The position numbers were made by a program, and so were the translations under genes. The notes beneath the pieces are model-generated. The model saw only the letters and a list, made by a program, of their open reading frames with translations. It searched no databases and was not told where the DNA came from. From Aequorivita lipolytica (GTDB lineage Bacteria; Bacteroidota; Bacteroidia; Flavobacteriales; Flavobacteriaceae), in contig NZ_VORU01000002.1 in assembly GCF_007997135.1 (NCBI RefSeq), forward strand, positions 402,428 to 466,427: a stretch of DNA of 64,000 nucleotides. Reading direction: 5' to 3'. This document shows, piece after piece, positions 1 to 7,991 of the stretch (position 1 is its first letter; every line of letters begins with the position of its first letter).

Positions 1-699
1 AATTTGGAACATATCCTTTTCTTGGATATTGAGACCGTTCCGCAGCACGAGCATTTTAATGAACTTGATGATACCTCAAAAACACTTTGGGAGCTAAAAA
101 GCCAATACCAGCGAAAAGATGATATCTCTGCGGAAGATTTTTATGAACGCGCCGGTATTTGGGCAGAGTTTGGAAAGATTGTATGCATTTCCGTAGGTTA
201 TTTTGTTTTGAAAGGTGATGTACGAAACTTTCGCGTAACCAGTTTTCACGGTGATGAGGTGAAAATTTTGAAAGACTTTAAAAGTCTTTTGGAGACGCAT
301 TTCAATAAACCACATCATGTGCTTTGTGCACACAATGGAAAGGAATTCGACTTTCCTTACATCGCCCGAAGAATGATAATAAACGGTATAGATATTCCTT
401 TTAAACTCGATCTCTTCGGAAAAAAACCTTGGGAAGTTCCGCATTTGGATACGCTGGAACTATGGAAGTTTGGCGATTACAAAACCTTTACTTCGCTTAA
501 ACTAATGGCGCACGTTTTGGGAATTCCTTCGCCTAAAGATGATATAGACGGCAGCCAGGTGCGCAGCGTTTTTTATGAAGAAAAGGATATTGACAGAATC
601 ATTATATACTGCGAAAAAGACACCGTTACGGTTGCACAGATTTTTTTGAAACTTAGGAATGAAGAAATTTTGCATGAAGACGAAATACTTTCTGTTTAA
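1..699 (+). CDS. DEDDy-type 3'-5' exonuclease family protein (5' end cut by window)
   Basis: Predicted DNA-polymerase-B-like 3'-5' exonuclease of the RNase H fold. Three motifs are visible: LFLDIETVP near the start (the DxE pair), an N-x-x-x-FD segment in AHNGKEFDFPY around residue 112, and YCEKD near residue 205 (YxxxD). Together these are the DEDDy metal-binding set, so it should trim DNA or RNA 3' ends using two metal ions. The frame is open to the window edge. The first possible in-window start is TTG at 4, but family members usually carry a few more residues before this motif, so the true start is probably upstream. The stop is at 699. The physiological substrate cannot be told from sequence. 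Confidence 0.85.
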   Translation, partial: NLEHILFLDIETVPQHEHFNELDDTSKTLWELKSQYQRKDDISAEDFYERAGIWAEFGKIVCISVGYFVLKGDVRNFRVTSFHGDEVKILKDFKSLLETHFNKPHHVLCAHNGKEFDFPYIARRMIINGIDIPFKLDLFGKKPWEVPHLDTLELWKFGDYKTFTSLKLMAHVLGIPSPKDDIDGSQVRSVFYEEKDIDRIIIYCEKDTVTVAQIFLKLRNEEILHEDEILSV

Positions 700-784
700 A
701 CCGCATTTCTAGAAGCCACACCTTTCTGCAAGGATTTCTCTTTAAAATTTAGTAGATTTGCCAGCCATATTCAAATATACTTTT

Positions 785-1198
785 ATGACAATTCTTAGAT
801 TCAATCCTAAATCATTTTTTATCCCTATGCTCGTTGCGCTTCCTTTCTTTATTTCGTGTAAAGACAAAGATGCTGCTGAGGAGATTGTGCCCGCCACTTC
901 ACAGGAAGCAACTCTTGAACAGAAAAAGCAGGCGTTACAAAATGTGGCTCCTACCTCAACTTCAACAGCAAATTCAACAAAGACTGCAGGCGGGATAAAT
1001 CCGGCTCACGGAGAACCCGGTCATCGTTGTGATATTCCAGTAGGCGCTCCATTGAATCCTGCTGCAGGAAGTAACGACGCCACACCAACAACAAATAAGG
1101 TAAATGCTGTGCCAGCAGCCATTTCTGGGAATGGCGCTAATCCACCACACGGACAACCAGGGCACAGATGCGACATTAAAGTGGGCGACCCTCTTTAA
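785..1198 (+). CDS. Lipoprotein with two HG-x-PGHRCDI motifs, unknown function
   Basis: About 137 residues from the ATG at 785. A TTG at 758 is in frame but would place nine residues ahead of the signal peptide. The N-terminus has a hydrophobic stretch ending in FFISC, a plausible lipobox, so the protein is probably an exported lipoprotein. A low-complexity Ala/Thr/Ser/Asn linker follows. The notable part is a duplicated block: NPAHGEPGHRCDIPVGAPL near residue 75 and NPPHGQPGHRCDIKVGDPL at the extreme C-terminus. Each block has two His and one Cys in fixed spacing, which could bind a metal or form a disulfide; that is inference. I recognise the block as recurring in flavobacterial hypothetical proteins but know no function for it. 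It stands alone, convergent with the M4 protease gene. Confidence 0.75.
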   Translation: MTILRFNPKSFFIPMLVALPFFISCKDKDAAEEIVPATSQEATLEQKKQALQNVAPTSTSTANSTKTAGGINPAHGEPGHRCDIPVGAPLNPAAGSNDATPTTNKVNAVPAAISGNGANPPHGQPGHRCDIKVGDPL

Positions 1199-1223
1199 AA
1201 CTTATAAAGATTTTTAAAAAAAA

Positions 1224-1253
1224 GCGGCCCGTTTCAATTTTGAAACGGGCCGC
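1224..1253. terminator. Bidirectional intrinsic terminator
   Basis: Perfect 14-bp inverted repeat (1224-1237 with 1240-1253) between two convergent genes. An A-rich run at 1215-1223 becomes a U-tract on the minus strand, so it best serves the M4 protease transcript. Confidence 0.85.
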
Positions 1254-1275
1254 CCTAATTATCAATACAAACTAA

Positions 1276-4200
1276 CTACTCTTTAACAAATCTTTTTATT
1301 AATCTTTCGGTTTCGGTATTTACCTCAATCATGTAAACACCACTTTGCAATGATGAAACATCCAGGGTTTCTGTAAACAAACCTTTACCAACAACCTGTC
1401 CCATCAAATTATAGATTGCGAAATCCTTTCCTGTTGCATCTACCAAAGAAATATTCAAGGTGTGCTTAGCCGGGTTAGGATAAAGGGTCATTTCAGAAGT
1501 AGTAAGGCTATTGCCTTCTGTAAATCCTTGGGCGATACCAGTACTTCCAACGATTACCGTATAATCTTCTACTTCTCCATAACTGAAAGTTTCGCAAGCG
1601 TTTTGCGCTGCATTGTATTTCATAGAAACACGCATTCTGGTAGGGCCGGCAAGGGCGGAAGTGGGTACGTTAAAAGTTGCACTCAACGTTGCACTGCTTG
1701 AAGAAGATCCGCTTACCATCAACTCGTCGGAGTCAAACGTGCCATTTTGATTATAATCAATCCAAATTTTCCAGTACTCCCTATAACTGCTGCTTGCAAA
1801 ACCTGCACTAATTTGAATGGTATTTGAACCGTAAGGCAAGTTTGCGGACAAATTGGTATTGTCTTTATAACCACCGTCGTTTCCTGAGGGCTTATTTAGA
1901 TTATTCAGTTTTACAAGATCAATCCATTCATAACTTGAATTATTTCCTTTAGAAGCACAATACGAAATAGAATTTGACTGTGTAGTAACATTTACCGTAT
2001 TGCTGTATGGCGAATTGTTGCCGGCGGCATCTTTTGCACGAACTGTAAAACTGTAGGCTGTTGCAGGCGACAGTCCGGTAATGTTTGCAGAAGTTCCGGT
2101 AACGGTTCCAATATTAGTACTTCCTTGGAAAATGTCATAACCTGTAACTCCTACGTTGTCTGTGGACGCATTCCACGAAAGGGTAAGCGTAGTTTTCGTT
2201 ACGTTTGAAGCTACCAAACTAGCTGGTGCCGTTGGAGCCTGTGTGTCTGGTCCTGCACCACCTAAATTGATGGTATAGTCTTCCACTTCACCATAACTAA
2301 ATGTTTCACAAGAAGTAGGTATTCCGTTGTATTTCATAGAAACTCGCATTCTAGTTTCACCGCCCACTGTTCCTGAAGGTACTGTGAACGTTCCACTATT
2401 TGGTGTGTTTGTAGAAGCTGCTTTGGACCAAACTAATTCGCCTGCATCACCAAAATCCTTATCACCATTATAATCAATCCATACGGCGTATCCTTCGTTA
2501 TATGTAGTACCTGTCCAAGTTGGAGTAACGGTAACTGTATACGTTGAACCTTCATTTAAGGAAGTAGAGATGCTTGTAAAATTTGAATAAAGCTGTGCGC
2601 CAGAGGCATTGTTGATTGTATTTAACTGTACACGGCTTATGTATTCGTCATTCACGTTACTTCCCTGTGAAGCGCAATAATCGCTTCCGCCACCGCCACC
2701 ATTGTATGCGGCTCCTACGCCTACGGCATACCAAGCATTTGTGGTTGCAATTTCCTCAGGACTTCCAGCGCCGTAAAGATCTTTTGCAGCTTGAATGGCA
2801 CCATTTCTGGCATCGCTATATTGTGAATTTGAGTTTAAATAGACGGTTAGGTTTCTGTAGGCAATTGCAGCTGCTTTATCCATTCCTAATCCCGTAACAT
2901 TATAACTGTCTCCTTTGTCATTCGTGCCGCTTTTTCCAACACTTAAAACATAGAACCAAAAATTTTGCACTCCAGAATTTGTATGAACACCACCTGAATC
3001 GCCAGAGCCTGAATACCAATTTGTACCTAAGTAGGTGTCAGGATCTCCGTAAGCGTTTGGGTTGCTCATGGAACGAAGCGCACCGCCGCTTCCGCCAGCA
3101 CCAATTTCGTCGCCCATCAACCAATCGTTGGTGCCAGAAGCAAATTTTTCAATGGATTCACCAAAAATATCTGAAAAAGATTCGTTCAAAGCACCAGATT
3201 GGTAGCTGTAAACAAGGTTTGCAGAGTATTCAGTTACCCCGTGGGTAATCTCGTGACCGCAAATGTCTAAAGAAACTAAAGGGCCATAATTGGTGCCATC
3301 TCCGTCGCCATAAGTCATTCGGGTTCCGTCCCAAAATGCATTTACATAATTGGTAGAATAACTAACATACGATTTTATGATGGCTCCCGCATTGTTATAA
3401 GAATTTCTACCGTGTTTTTGGCTGAAATATTTATGTGTACGTTCTGCACCAAAGTGTGCTTGTACACCTGTTGGGTTTGAAGTAAAATTTGTTGAACCGC
3501 TTGTAACATCTACTGCGTTGTTATAGTTGGTGCTATTATTCAAATCAAAGGTTTGGATCCCACTGCCATCAGCAGTCTGTCGCAAACGGTATGGTCCAGA
3601 TGCATTGTCTGCTGTAAAGGAAACGTTGCCATTGTAAAGACTTGTTCCGGTACCGGGTACATTTGCGTGATGGATTTTTTTGTTTTCCATAATGAACTGC
3701 CCAGTTTTTGCATCAATATATACATCGGCTCGGTAAAGTGGGGCCGTGGCATAGATGTCAAACTTGTATGCAAGTCTATTATTTTCAGAGATATTTTCGA
3801 TTGCTGGAAAAATCACTAACTCTCCAGTTGGTTTTTGGTAATTAGCCAAAGTTGCTTCGGCAGTATTTTGCCACATGTATTTTGAAGCGCCTACGTGTGC
3901 AATTGCACTATTTAAAGCTTGTGAACCGCTTATAGAAGGCGTTGTGCTAAAATCTTCCGCGATGGGGAAATAAGCAGAATTTAATGACTGTACTGTACCT
4001 TTTTGGCTGCTCAGCGTTACCGTTGCAAACTCTACTTTTACACCATTAAAATACTGCTGGGTTTTTTGATGTGTAAATCCTAATGGATCCTGTTCTTGTT
4101 TTAGCGTAGTGAAAGAAGTTTGTGGAGATGGATTTAAAACTTCCTTGAAAATTTGAGTAGTGTTTTGAAGCGAATACGATTGTGAGGCATCAAAAACAAC

Positions 4201-4320
4201 TAGACTCGGGGGTTGCTTTACGTTTCTCTTTTCATCTTTCTTACTTTGGGCGGTAGCCACCGCCGAAAAGGCAAAAATTATGAGTGTGAATAGAAAAACA
4301 AACTTGTTAATTTTTTTCAT
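1276..4320 (-). CDS. Secreted M4 (thermolysin-like) zinc metalloprotease with GEVED, FnIII and T9SS sorting domains
   Basis: Start chosen at 4320, giving 1014 residues that begin MKKINKFVFLFTL, a clean signal peptide ending near TAQS; the upstream ATG at 4371 would bury it. Order: FTP-type propeptide, PepSY-like segment, M4 catalytic domain, GEVED domain, fibronectin type III domain, second GEVED domain, C-terminal type A T9SS sorting domain with YPNP and a final KRFVKE. The HEITH zinc motif is at residues 356-360, the third ligand Glu is in NESFSD near residue 380, and GGVHTNSG supplies the catalytic-site His. It should be secreted through the T9SS, processed, and degrade extracellular protein for nutrition. 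The two GEVED modules are similar to each other, suggesting internal duplication. Confidence 0.93.
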   Translation of the reverse strand: MKKINKFVFLFTLIIFAFSAVATAQSKKDEKRNVKQPPSLVVFDASQSYSLQNTTQIFKEVLNPSPQTSFTTLKQEQDPLGFTHQKTQQYFNGVKVEFATVTLSSQKGTVQSLNSAYFPIAEDFSTTPSISGSQALNSAIAHVGASKYMWQNTAEATLANYQKPTGELVIFPAIENISENNRLAYKFDIYATAPLYRADVYIDAKTGQFIMENKKIHHANVPGTGTSLYNGNVSFTADNASGPYRLRQTADGSGIQTFDLNNSTNYNNAVDVTSGSTNFTSNPTGVQAHFGAERTHKYFSQKHGRNSYNNAGAIIKSYVSYSTNYVNAFWDGTRMTYGDGDGTNYGPLVSLDICGHEITHGVTEYSANLVYSYQSGALNESFSDIFGESIEKFASGTNDWLMGDEIGAGGSGGALRSMSNPNAYGDPDTYLGTNWYSGSGDSGGVHTNSGVQNFWFYVLSVGKSGTNDKGDSYNVTGLGMDKAAAIAYRNLTVYLNSNSQYSDARNGAIQAAKDLYGAGSPEEIATTNAWYAVGVGAAYNGGGGGSDYCASQGSNVNDEYISRVQLNTINNASGAQLYSNFTSISTSLNEGSTYTVTVTPTWTGTTYNEGYAVWIDYNGDKDFGDAGELVWSKAASTNTPNSGTFTVPSGTVGGETRMRVSMKYNGIPTSCETFSYGEVEDYTINLGGAGPDTQAPTAPASLVASNVTKTTLTLSWNASTDNVGVTGYDIFQGSTNIGTVTGTSANITGLSPATAYSFTVRAKDAAGNNSPYSNTVNVTTQSNSISYCASKGNNSSYEWIDLVKLNNLNKPSGNDGGYKDNTNLSANLPYGSNTIQISAGFASSSYREYWKIWIDYNQNGTFDSDELMVSGSSSSSATLSATFNVPTSALAGPTRMRVSMKYNAAQNACETFSYGEVEDYTVIVGSTGIAQGFTEGNSLTTSEMTLYPNPAKHTLNISLVDATGKDFAIYNLMGQVVGKGLFTETLDVSSLQSGVYMIEVNTETERLIKRFVKE

Positions 4321-4450
4321 AATAATTAAGATTAAGTGAATAAATAGATTTGTTGTTTTGTTAAAAAACATTTAAAAGAACGATAAAAATTGATTAAATG
4401 AAATTTTATTCGATGAACTACAGTTAAAGTTATTTTTCGCAAGAATATTC

Positions 4451-4458
4451 TATCTTTG
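4451..4458 (+). promoter_or_regulatory. Bacteroidota -7 promoter element
   Basis: TATCTTTG matches the TAnnTTTG consensus of the Bacteroidota primary sigma factor. It lies only 5 bases before the ABC gene ATG, implying a very short or absent leader. No convincing -33 box is seen. Confidence 0.5.
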
Positions 4459-4463
4459 GAATC

Positions 4464-6152
4464 ATGCAAAATCCTCCATTAATAGCCGTTGAATCGCTTA
4501 CTGTTTACTTCGGAAATAAGAAAAACAGTATCGAGGTTTTACACGCTATTTCCTTTGATGTGTTTGAAAATGAAATTTTAGGGATTGTGGGTGAATCTGG
4601 TTCTGGGAAATCGGTCACCTCTCTTTCCATTATGGGCTTATTGCCGAAAAAGCAGGCGAATTTTACTGGGGAAATTTTATTTGAAGCGAAAGATCTGCTG
4701 AAAACTACTGAAAAAGAATTCCGAAAAATACGCGGTAGCGAGATAGCAATGATTTTTCAAGAGCCAATGAGCGCACTGAATCCTTCTTTGAAGTGTGGCT
4801 TTCAGGTTGCCGAAATACTTCGACTTCATTTAAAGATGAATACTTCAGAAGCAAAAAAGGAAACCATTTCACTTTTTGAAAAGGTAAAACTTCCACGACC
4901 CAATGAAATTTATAATAGCTATCCGCACCAAATAAGCGGTGGCCAGATGCAGCGGGTTATGATCGCGATGGCGATTGCCTGCAAACCGAAATTACTTATT
5001 GCTGATGAACCTACCACAGCGCTTGACGTAACTGTTCAAAAGGAGATTATTTCACTTCTGAAAACCATCCAACAAGAAACAAAGATGGCATTACTATTTA
5101 TTTCGCACGATTTGAGTTTAGTTTCTGAAATTGCTGACCGGGTTTTAGTTATGTATAAAGGAGACATTGTTGAAAATGCCGCTACTTCTGAAATTTTCAA
5201 AAACCCAACTGCTGAATATACCAAAGCACTTTTGGCATCGCGGCCTTCACTGGACGTTCGTTTGGCGAAACTCCCCACAATTGCTTCCATAGCCGATAAA
5301 AGTTTTAAGCCAAGGGAAGTTAAACCTGTGGAGCGCGCTAAAAAGCACAAACAAATCTATACTCGAAAGCCAATTTTAGAAATTGCTAATTTGGAAAAAT
5401 ATTATTTCAGTAATGTTGGAATATTTGCAAAAGCGGAAGTGGTAAAAGCAGTGGATAATGTGAGTTTTTCAGTTTTTGAAGGCGAAACTCTGGGACTTGT
5501 AGGCGAATCTGGTTGTGGTAAATCTACTTTGGGAAGAACGATTCTTCAATTGGAGAAAGCAACTTCCGGAAGTATAAAATACCGCGGAAAAGAACTTACA
5601 ACACTTTCCAGGAGTGAAATCAGAAATCTTCGAAAGGAGATACAGATTATTTTTCAGGATCCATATTCATCATTGAATCCCCGTTTAATGATAGGTCAGG
5701 CATTAATAGAGCCTATGGAAGTTCACGGTTTGGGGAAATCAAAAAAAGAAAGAAAAGAGCGGGTGCTGTCGCTGCTTGAAAGAGTGGGGCTGGACGAAAG
5801 TTATTTTTACCGTTATCCACACGAGCTTTCTGGTGGGCAACGGCAGCGAGTTGGGATCGCGAGAACAATTGTTGTAGAACCTAAGTTGGTTATTTGTGAC
5901 GAGTCGGTTTCTGCATTGGATATTTCAGTACAGGCGCAGGTTTTGAATTTGTTGAATGAATTGAAGAATGATTATGGCTTCACCTACATATTCATATCGC
6001 ACGACTTGGCTGTGGTAAAATATATGTCTGACCAGCTTTTAGTGATGAATAGGGGAAAAATTGAAGAATTGGGCGATGCTGATGAAATTTATGAAAACCC
6101 GCAGACCGAATATTCAAAGAGACTTATTGAGGCAATTCCAAAGGGTATTTAA
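4464..6152 (+). CDS. Dipeptide/oligopeptide ABC transporter, fused double ATPase subunit
   Basis: 562 residues with two complete ABC ATPase domains in one chain, equivalent to DppD plus DppF (YejF/GsiA arrangement). First domain: Walker A GESGSGKS at 43-50, signature ISGGQ, Walker [13 protein letters not shown]. Second domain: Walker A GESGCGKS at 347-354, signature LSGGQRQR, Walker [13 protein letters not shown], where Ser replaces the usual Pro after the catalytic Glu. An oligopeptide-type C-terminal extension follows each domain. It would power import of peptides or a similar solute. No permease or binding-protein genes are adjacent, so partners must be elsewhere, which is common in Bacteroidota. 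Confidence 0.92.
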   Translation: MQNPPLIAVESLTVYFGNKKNSIEVLHAISFDVFENEILGIVGESGSGKSVTSLSIMGLLPKKQANFTGEILFEAKDLLKTTEKEFRKIRGSEIAMIFQEPMSALNPSLKCGFQVAEILRLHLKMNTSEAKKETISLFEKVKLPRPNEIYNSYPHQISGGQMQRVMIAMAIACKPKLLIADEPTTALDVTVQKEIISLLKTIQQETKMALLFISHDLSLVSEIADRVLVMYKGDIVENAATSEIFKNPTAEYTKALLASRPSLDVRLAKLPTIASIADKSFKPREVKPVERAKKHKQIYTRKPILEIANLEKYYFSNVGIFAKAEVVKAVDNVSFSVFEGETLGLVGESGCGKSTLGRTILQLEKATSGSIKYRGKELTTLSRSEIRNLRKEIQIIFQDPYSSLNPRLMIGQALIEPMEVHGLGKSKKERKERVLSLLERVGLDESYFYRYPHELSGGQRQRVGIARTIVVEPKLVICDESVSALDISVQAQVLNLLNELKNDYGFTYIFISHDLAVVKYMSDQLLVMNRGKIEELGDADEIYENPQTEYSKRLIEAIPKGI

Positions 6153-6534
6153 AAATTGAAAAGAGGCAATAAAAAAAACCCGTTCCAACCTCACGAAGAA
6201 CGGGTTAATAAATTATCTGTGTTTATGACAGATTTGGGGCATAAACAACCACAAAAAAAGATTAGATCAATAAAAACACTTTCTTAAAAATGAAAAGCAC
6301 GTTTAGCAACAATTCTTTAGTGCTTTTAAAAGATCTAATTACTTTTTCCATATGAGGTTAAGTTGGTAAGATTTGGGACTGCTAATATCAACACATTTTT
6401 CATATAAAACGATAAAAGACACATAAATTCGATGAAATACACTAAATTTTAACATTTAAGCTCTTTTTCGTCATTTTTTAACATAAAAAAACCATGAAAA
6501 TCATGGTTTTTAAAATATAAAATTGGTTTTTTTC
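6153..6534. other. Intergenic region with nested inverted repeats
   Basis: No credible gene. It holds a 9-bp hairpin (6177-6206: AACCCGTTC with GAACGGGTT), which may end the ABC transcript although its downstream U-tract is poor. A nested pair of inverted repeats follows: an outer 8-bp arm 6261-6268 with 6332-6339 and an inner 8-bp arm 6293-6300 with 6320-6327. AT-rich sequence and the scoAB terminator complete it. Confidence 0.5.
6491..6507. terminator. Intrinsic terminator after scoB
   Basis: ACCATGA and TCATGGT arms with a 3-base loop. A-run on the left and T-run on the right make it bidirectional; it lies 28 bases beyond the scoB stop. Confidence 0.7.
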
Positions 6535-7191
6535 TTAAAACTTCATCTCTATAATCTCACCGTTTACAATTAAATCTCCCTCTGTAGCTTTTATAATTTC
6601 TTCAACAGAAACTCCCGGTGCTCGTTCAAGGAGGTGAAATTTTCCATCAGTTATTTCGAGAACGGCAAGGTTGGTAACTATTTTTTTTACGCATTTTACA
6701 CCCGTAAGTGGCAAGCTACATTCCTTTAATAGCTTAGACTCACCCTCACGGTTGGTATGCATCATTGCCACAATAATGTTTTCTGCGGAAGCAACCAAGT
6801 CCATAGCGCCGCCCATTCCTTTGACCATTTTTCCGGGGATTTTCCAATTGGCGATGTCTCCGTTTTGAGAAACTTCCATCGCGCCGAGGATTGTGAGATC
6901 AACGTGCTGGCCACGTATCATCCCAAAACTCATCGCCGAGTCAAAAAAAGATGCGCCGGGCAGTGCAGTGATTGTTTGCTTTCCAGCATTGATCAAATCT
7001 GGATCTTCTTCGCCTTCAAAAGGAAAAGGACCCATGCCGAGAATTCCGTTTTCACTCTGAAATTCAACGCTTATATCATCTCGCACAAAGTTGGCTACCA
7101 AAGTTGGTATCCCAATTCCCAAGTTAACGTAGTAGCCATCTTTTACTTCTTTTGCAATCCGTTTTGCTATTTGTTCTTTAGTTAAAGCCAT
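6535..7191 (-). CDS. scoB: 3-oxoacid CoA-transferase subunit B
   Basis: 218 residues, the normal length for the beta subunit of succinyl-CoA:3-ketoacid (or butyrate-acetoacetate) CoA-transferase. The catalytic glutamate lies in the SENG motif at residues 46-49 (Glu47), which forms the glutamyl-CoA thioester intermediate. It activates acetoacetate to acetoacetyl-CoA using succinyl-CoA, feeding ketone bodies or leucine breakdown into beta-oxidation. Its ATG overlaps the scoA stop by one base (TAATG), showing translational coupling of the two subunits. Exact acyl donor specificity cannot be read from sequence. Confidence 0.93.
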   Translation of the reverse strand: MALTKEQIAKRIAKEVKDGYYVNLGIGIPTLVANFVRDDISVEFQSENGILGMGPFPFEGEEDPDLINAGKQTITALPGASFFDSAMSFGMIRGQHVDLTILGAMEVSQNGDIANWKIPGKMVKGMGGAMDLVASAENIIVAMMHTNREGESKLLKECSLPLTGVKCVKKIVTNLAVLEITDGKFHLLERAPGVSVEEIIKATEGDLIVNGEIIEMKF

Positions 7192-7892
7192 TAGTTTCTT
7201 TTTCTAACTGTTAATTGCTCAATACGTTTTTCATATTTTTCACCCTGAAATATTCGTTGAACAAAAATTCCAGGAATATGAATTTGGTTCGGGTCTAGCT
7301 CTCCAGCGGGAACTAATTCTTCTACTTCAGCAACCGTGATTTTTCCGGCTCCACACATTACTGGGTTGAAGTTTCTGGCGGTTCCTTTAAAGATGAGGTT
7401 TCCAGCTTCGTCGCCTTTCCACGCTTTTATAAAAGAGAAATCTGCTTCAAAAGCTTTTTCCATTACATGCATTTTACCTTTGAAATCGCGGGTTTCCTTT
7501 CCTTCTGCCACCTCAGTTCCATACCCGGCTGGTGTGAAAAATGCTGGAATTCCGCTTCTGGCTGCTTCGCAACGTTGCGCCAATGTTCCCTGCGGAATCA
7601 GTTCAACCTCCATTTCGCCACTTAACATTTGACGTTCAAATTCTGCATTTTCTCCTACATAGGATGAAATCATTTTTTTTATTTGATGCTTTTTCAGAAG
7701 GAGACCAAGACCAAAATCATCAACACCAGCATTATTTGAAATACAAGTGATATCTTGAATATTTCTGCGAACCAATTCTGAAATAATATTTTCCGGGATG
7801 CCGCAGAGACCGAAGCCACCGAGCATAAAAGTCATTCCGTCTGCAATACCCTCACAGGCCTCGCGAACGTTTGCAACTGTCTTTTTTATCAT
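7191..7892 (-). CDS. scoA: 3-oxoacid CoA-transferase subunit A
   Basis: 233 residues, alpha subunit of the same ketoacid CoA-transferase as scoB. The glycine-rich [10 protein letters not shown] at residues 25-34 and the later [22 protein letters not shown] block are typical of this subunit, which binds CoA. First gene of a two-gene unit, coupled to scoB through a TAATG overlap. The PBP1A terminator lies upstream, so scoAB must have its own promoter in the roughly 100-base gap, although I see no clear element there. Confidence 0.93.
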   Translation of the reverse strand: MIKKTVANVREACEGIADGMTFMLGGFGLCGIPENIISELVRRNIQDITCISNNAGVDDFGLGLLLKKHQIKKMISSYVGENAEFERQMLSGEMEVELIPQGTLAQRCEAARSGIPAFFTPAGYGTEVAEGKETRDFKGKMHVMEKAFEADFSFIKAWKGDEAGNLIFKGTARNFNPVMCGAGKITVAEVEELVPAGELDPNQIHIPGIFVQRIFQGEKYEKRIEQLTVRKRN

Positions 7893-7934
7893 TTTTTAAA
7901 TTTTCTGAAAATTACGAAATTTCAACCTATAAAA

Positions 7935-7968
7935 AAACCTCACAGGTGTTGAAAAACTTGTGAGGTTT
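7935..7968 (-). terminator. Intrinsic terminator after PBP1A
   Basis: 13-bp stem (7935-7947 with 7956-7968, one wobble) followed on the minus strand by a U-tract from the A-run at 7931-7937. It separates the PBP1A unit from scoAB. Confidence 0.8.
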
Positions 7969-7991
7969 GTATTTACTAATGGAAGTTTTCA

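Noticed and set aside
4321..4371. Longer N-terminus for the M4 protease
   Set aside because: Adds residues before a complete signal peptide; the ATG at 4320 gives MKKINKFVFLF, as in other T9SS proteins.
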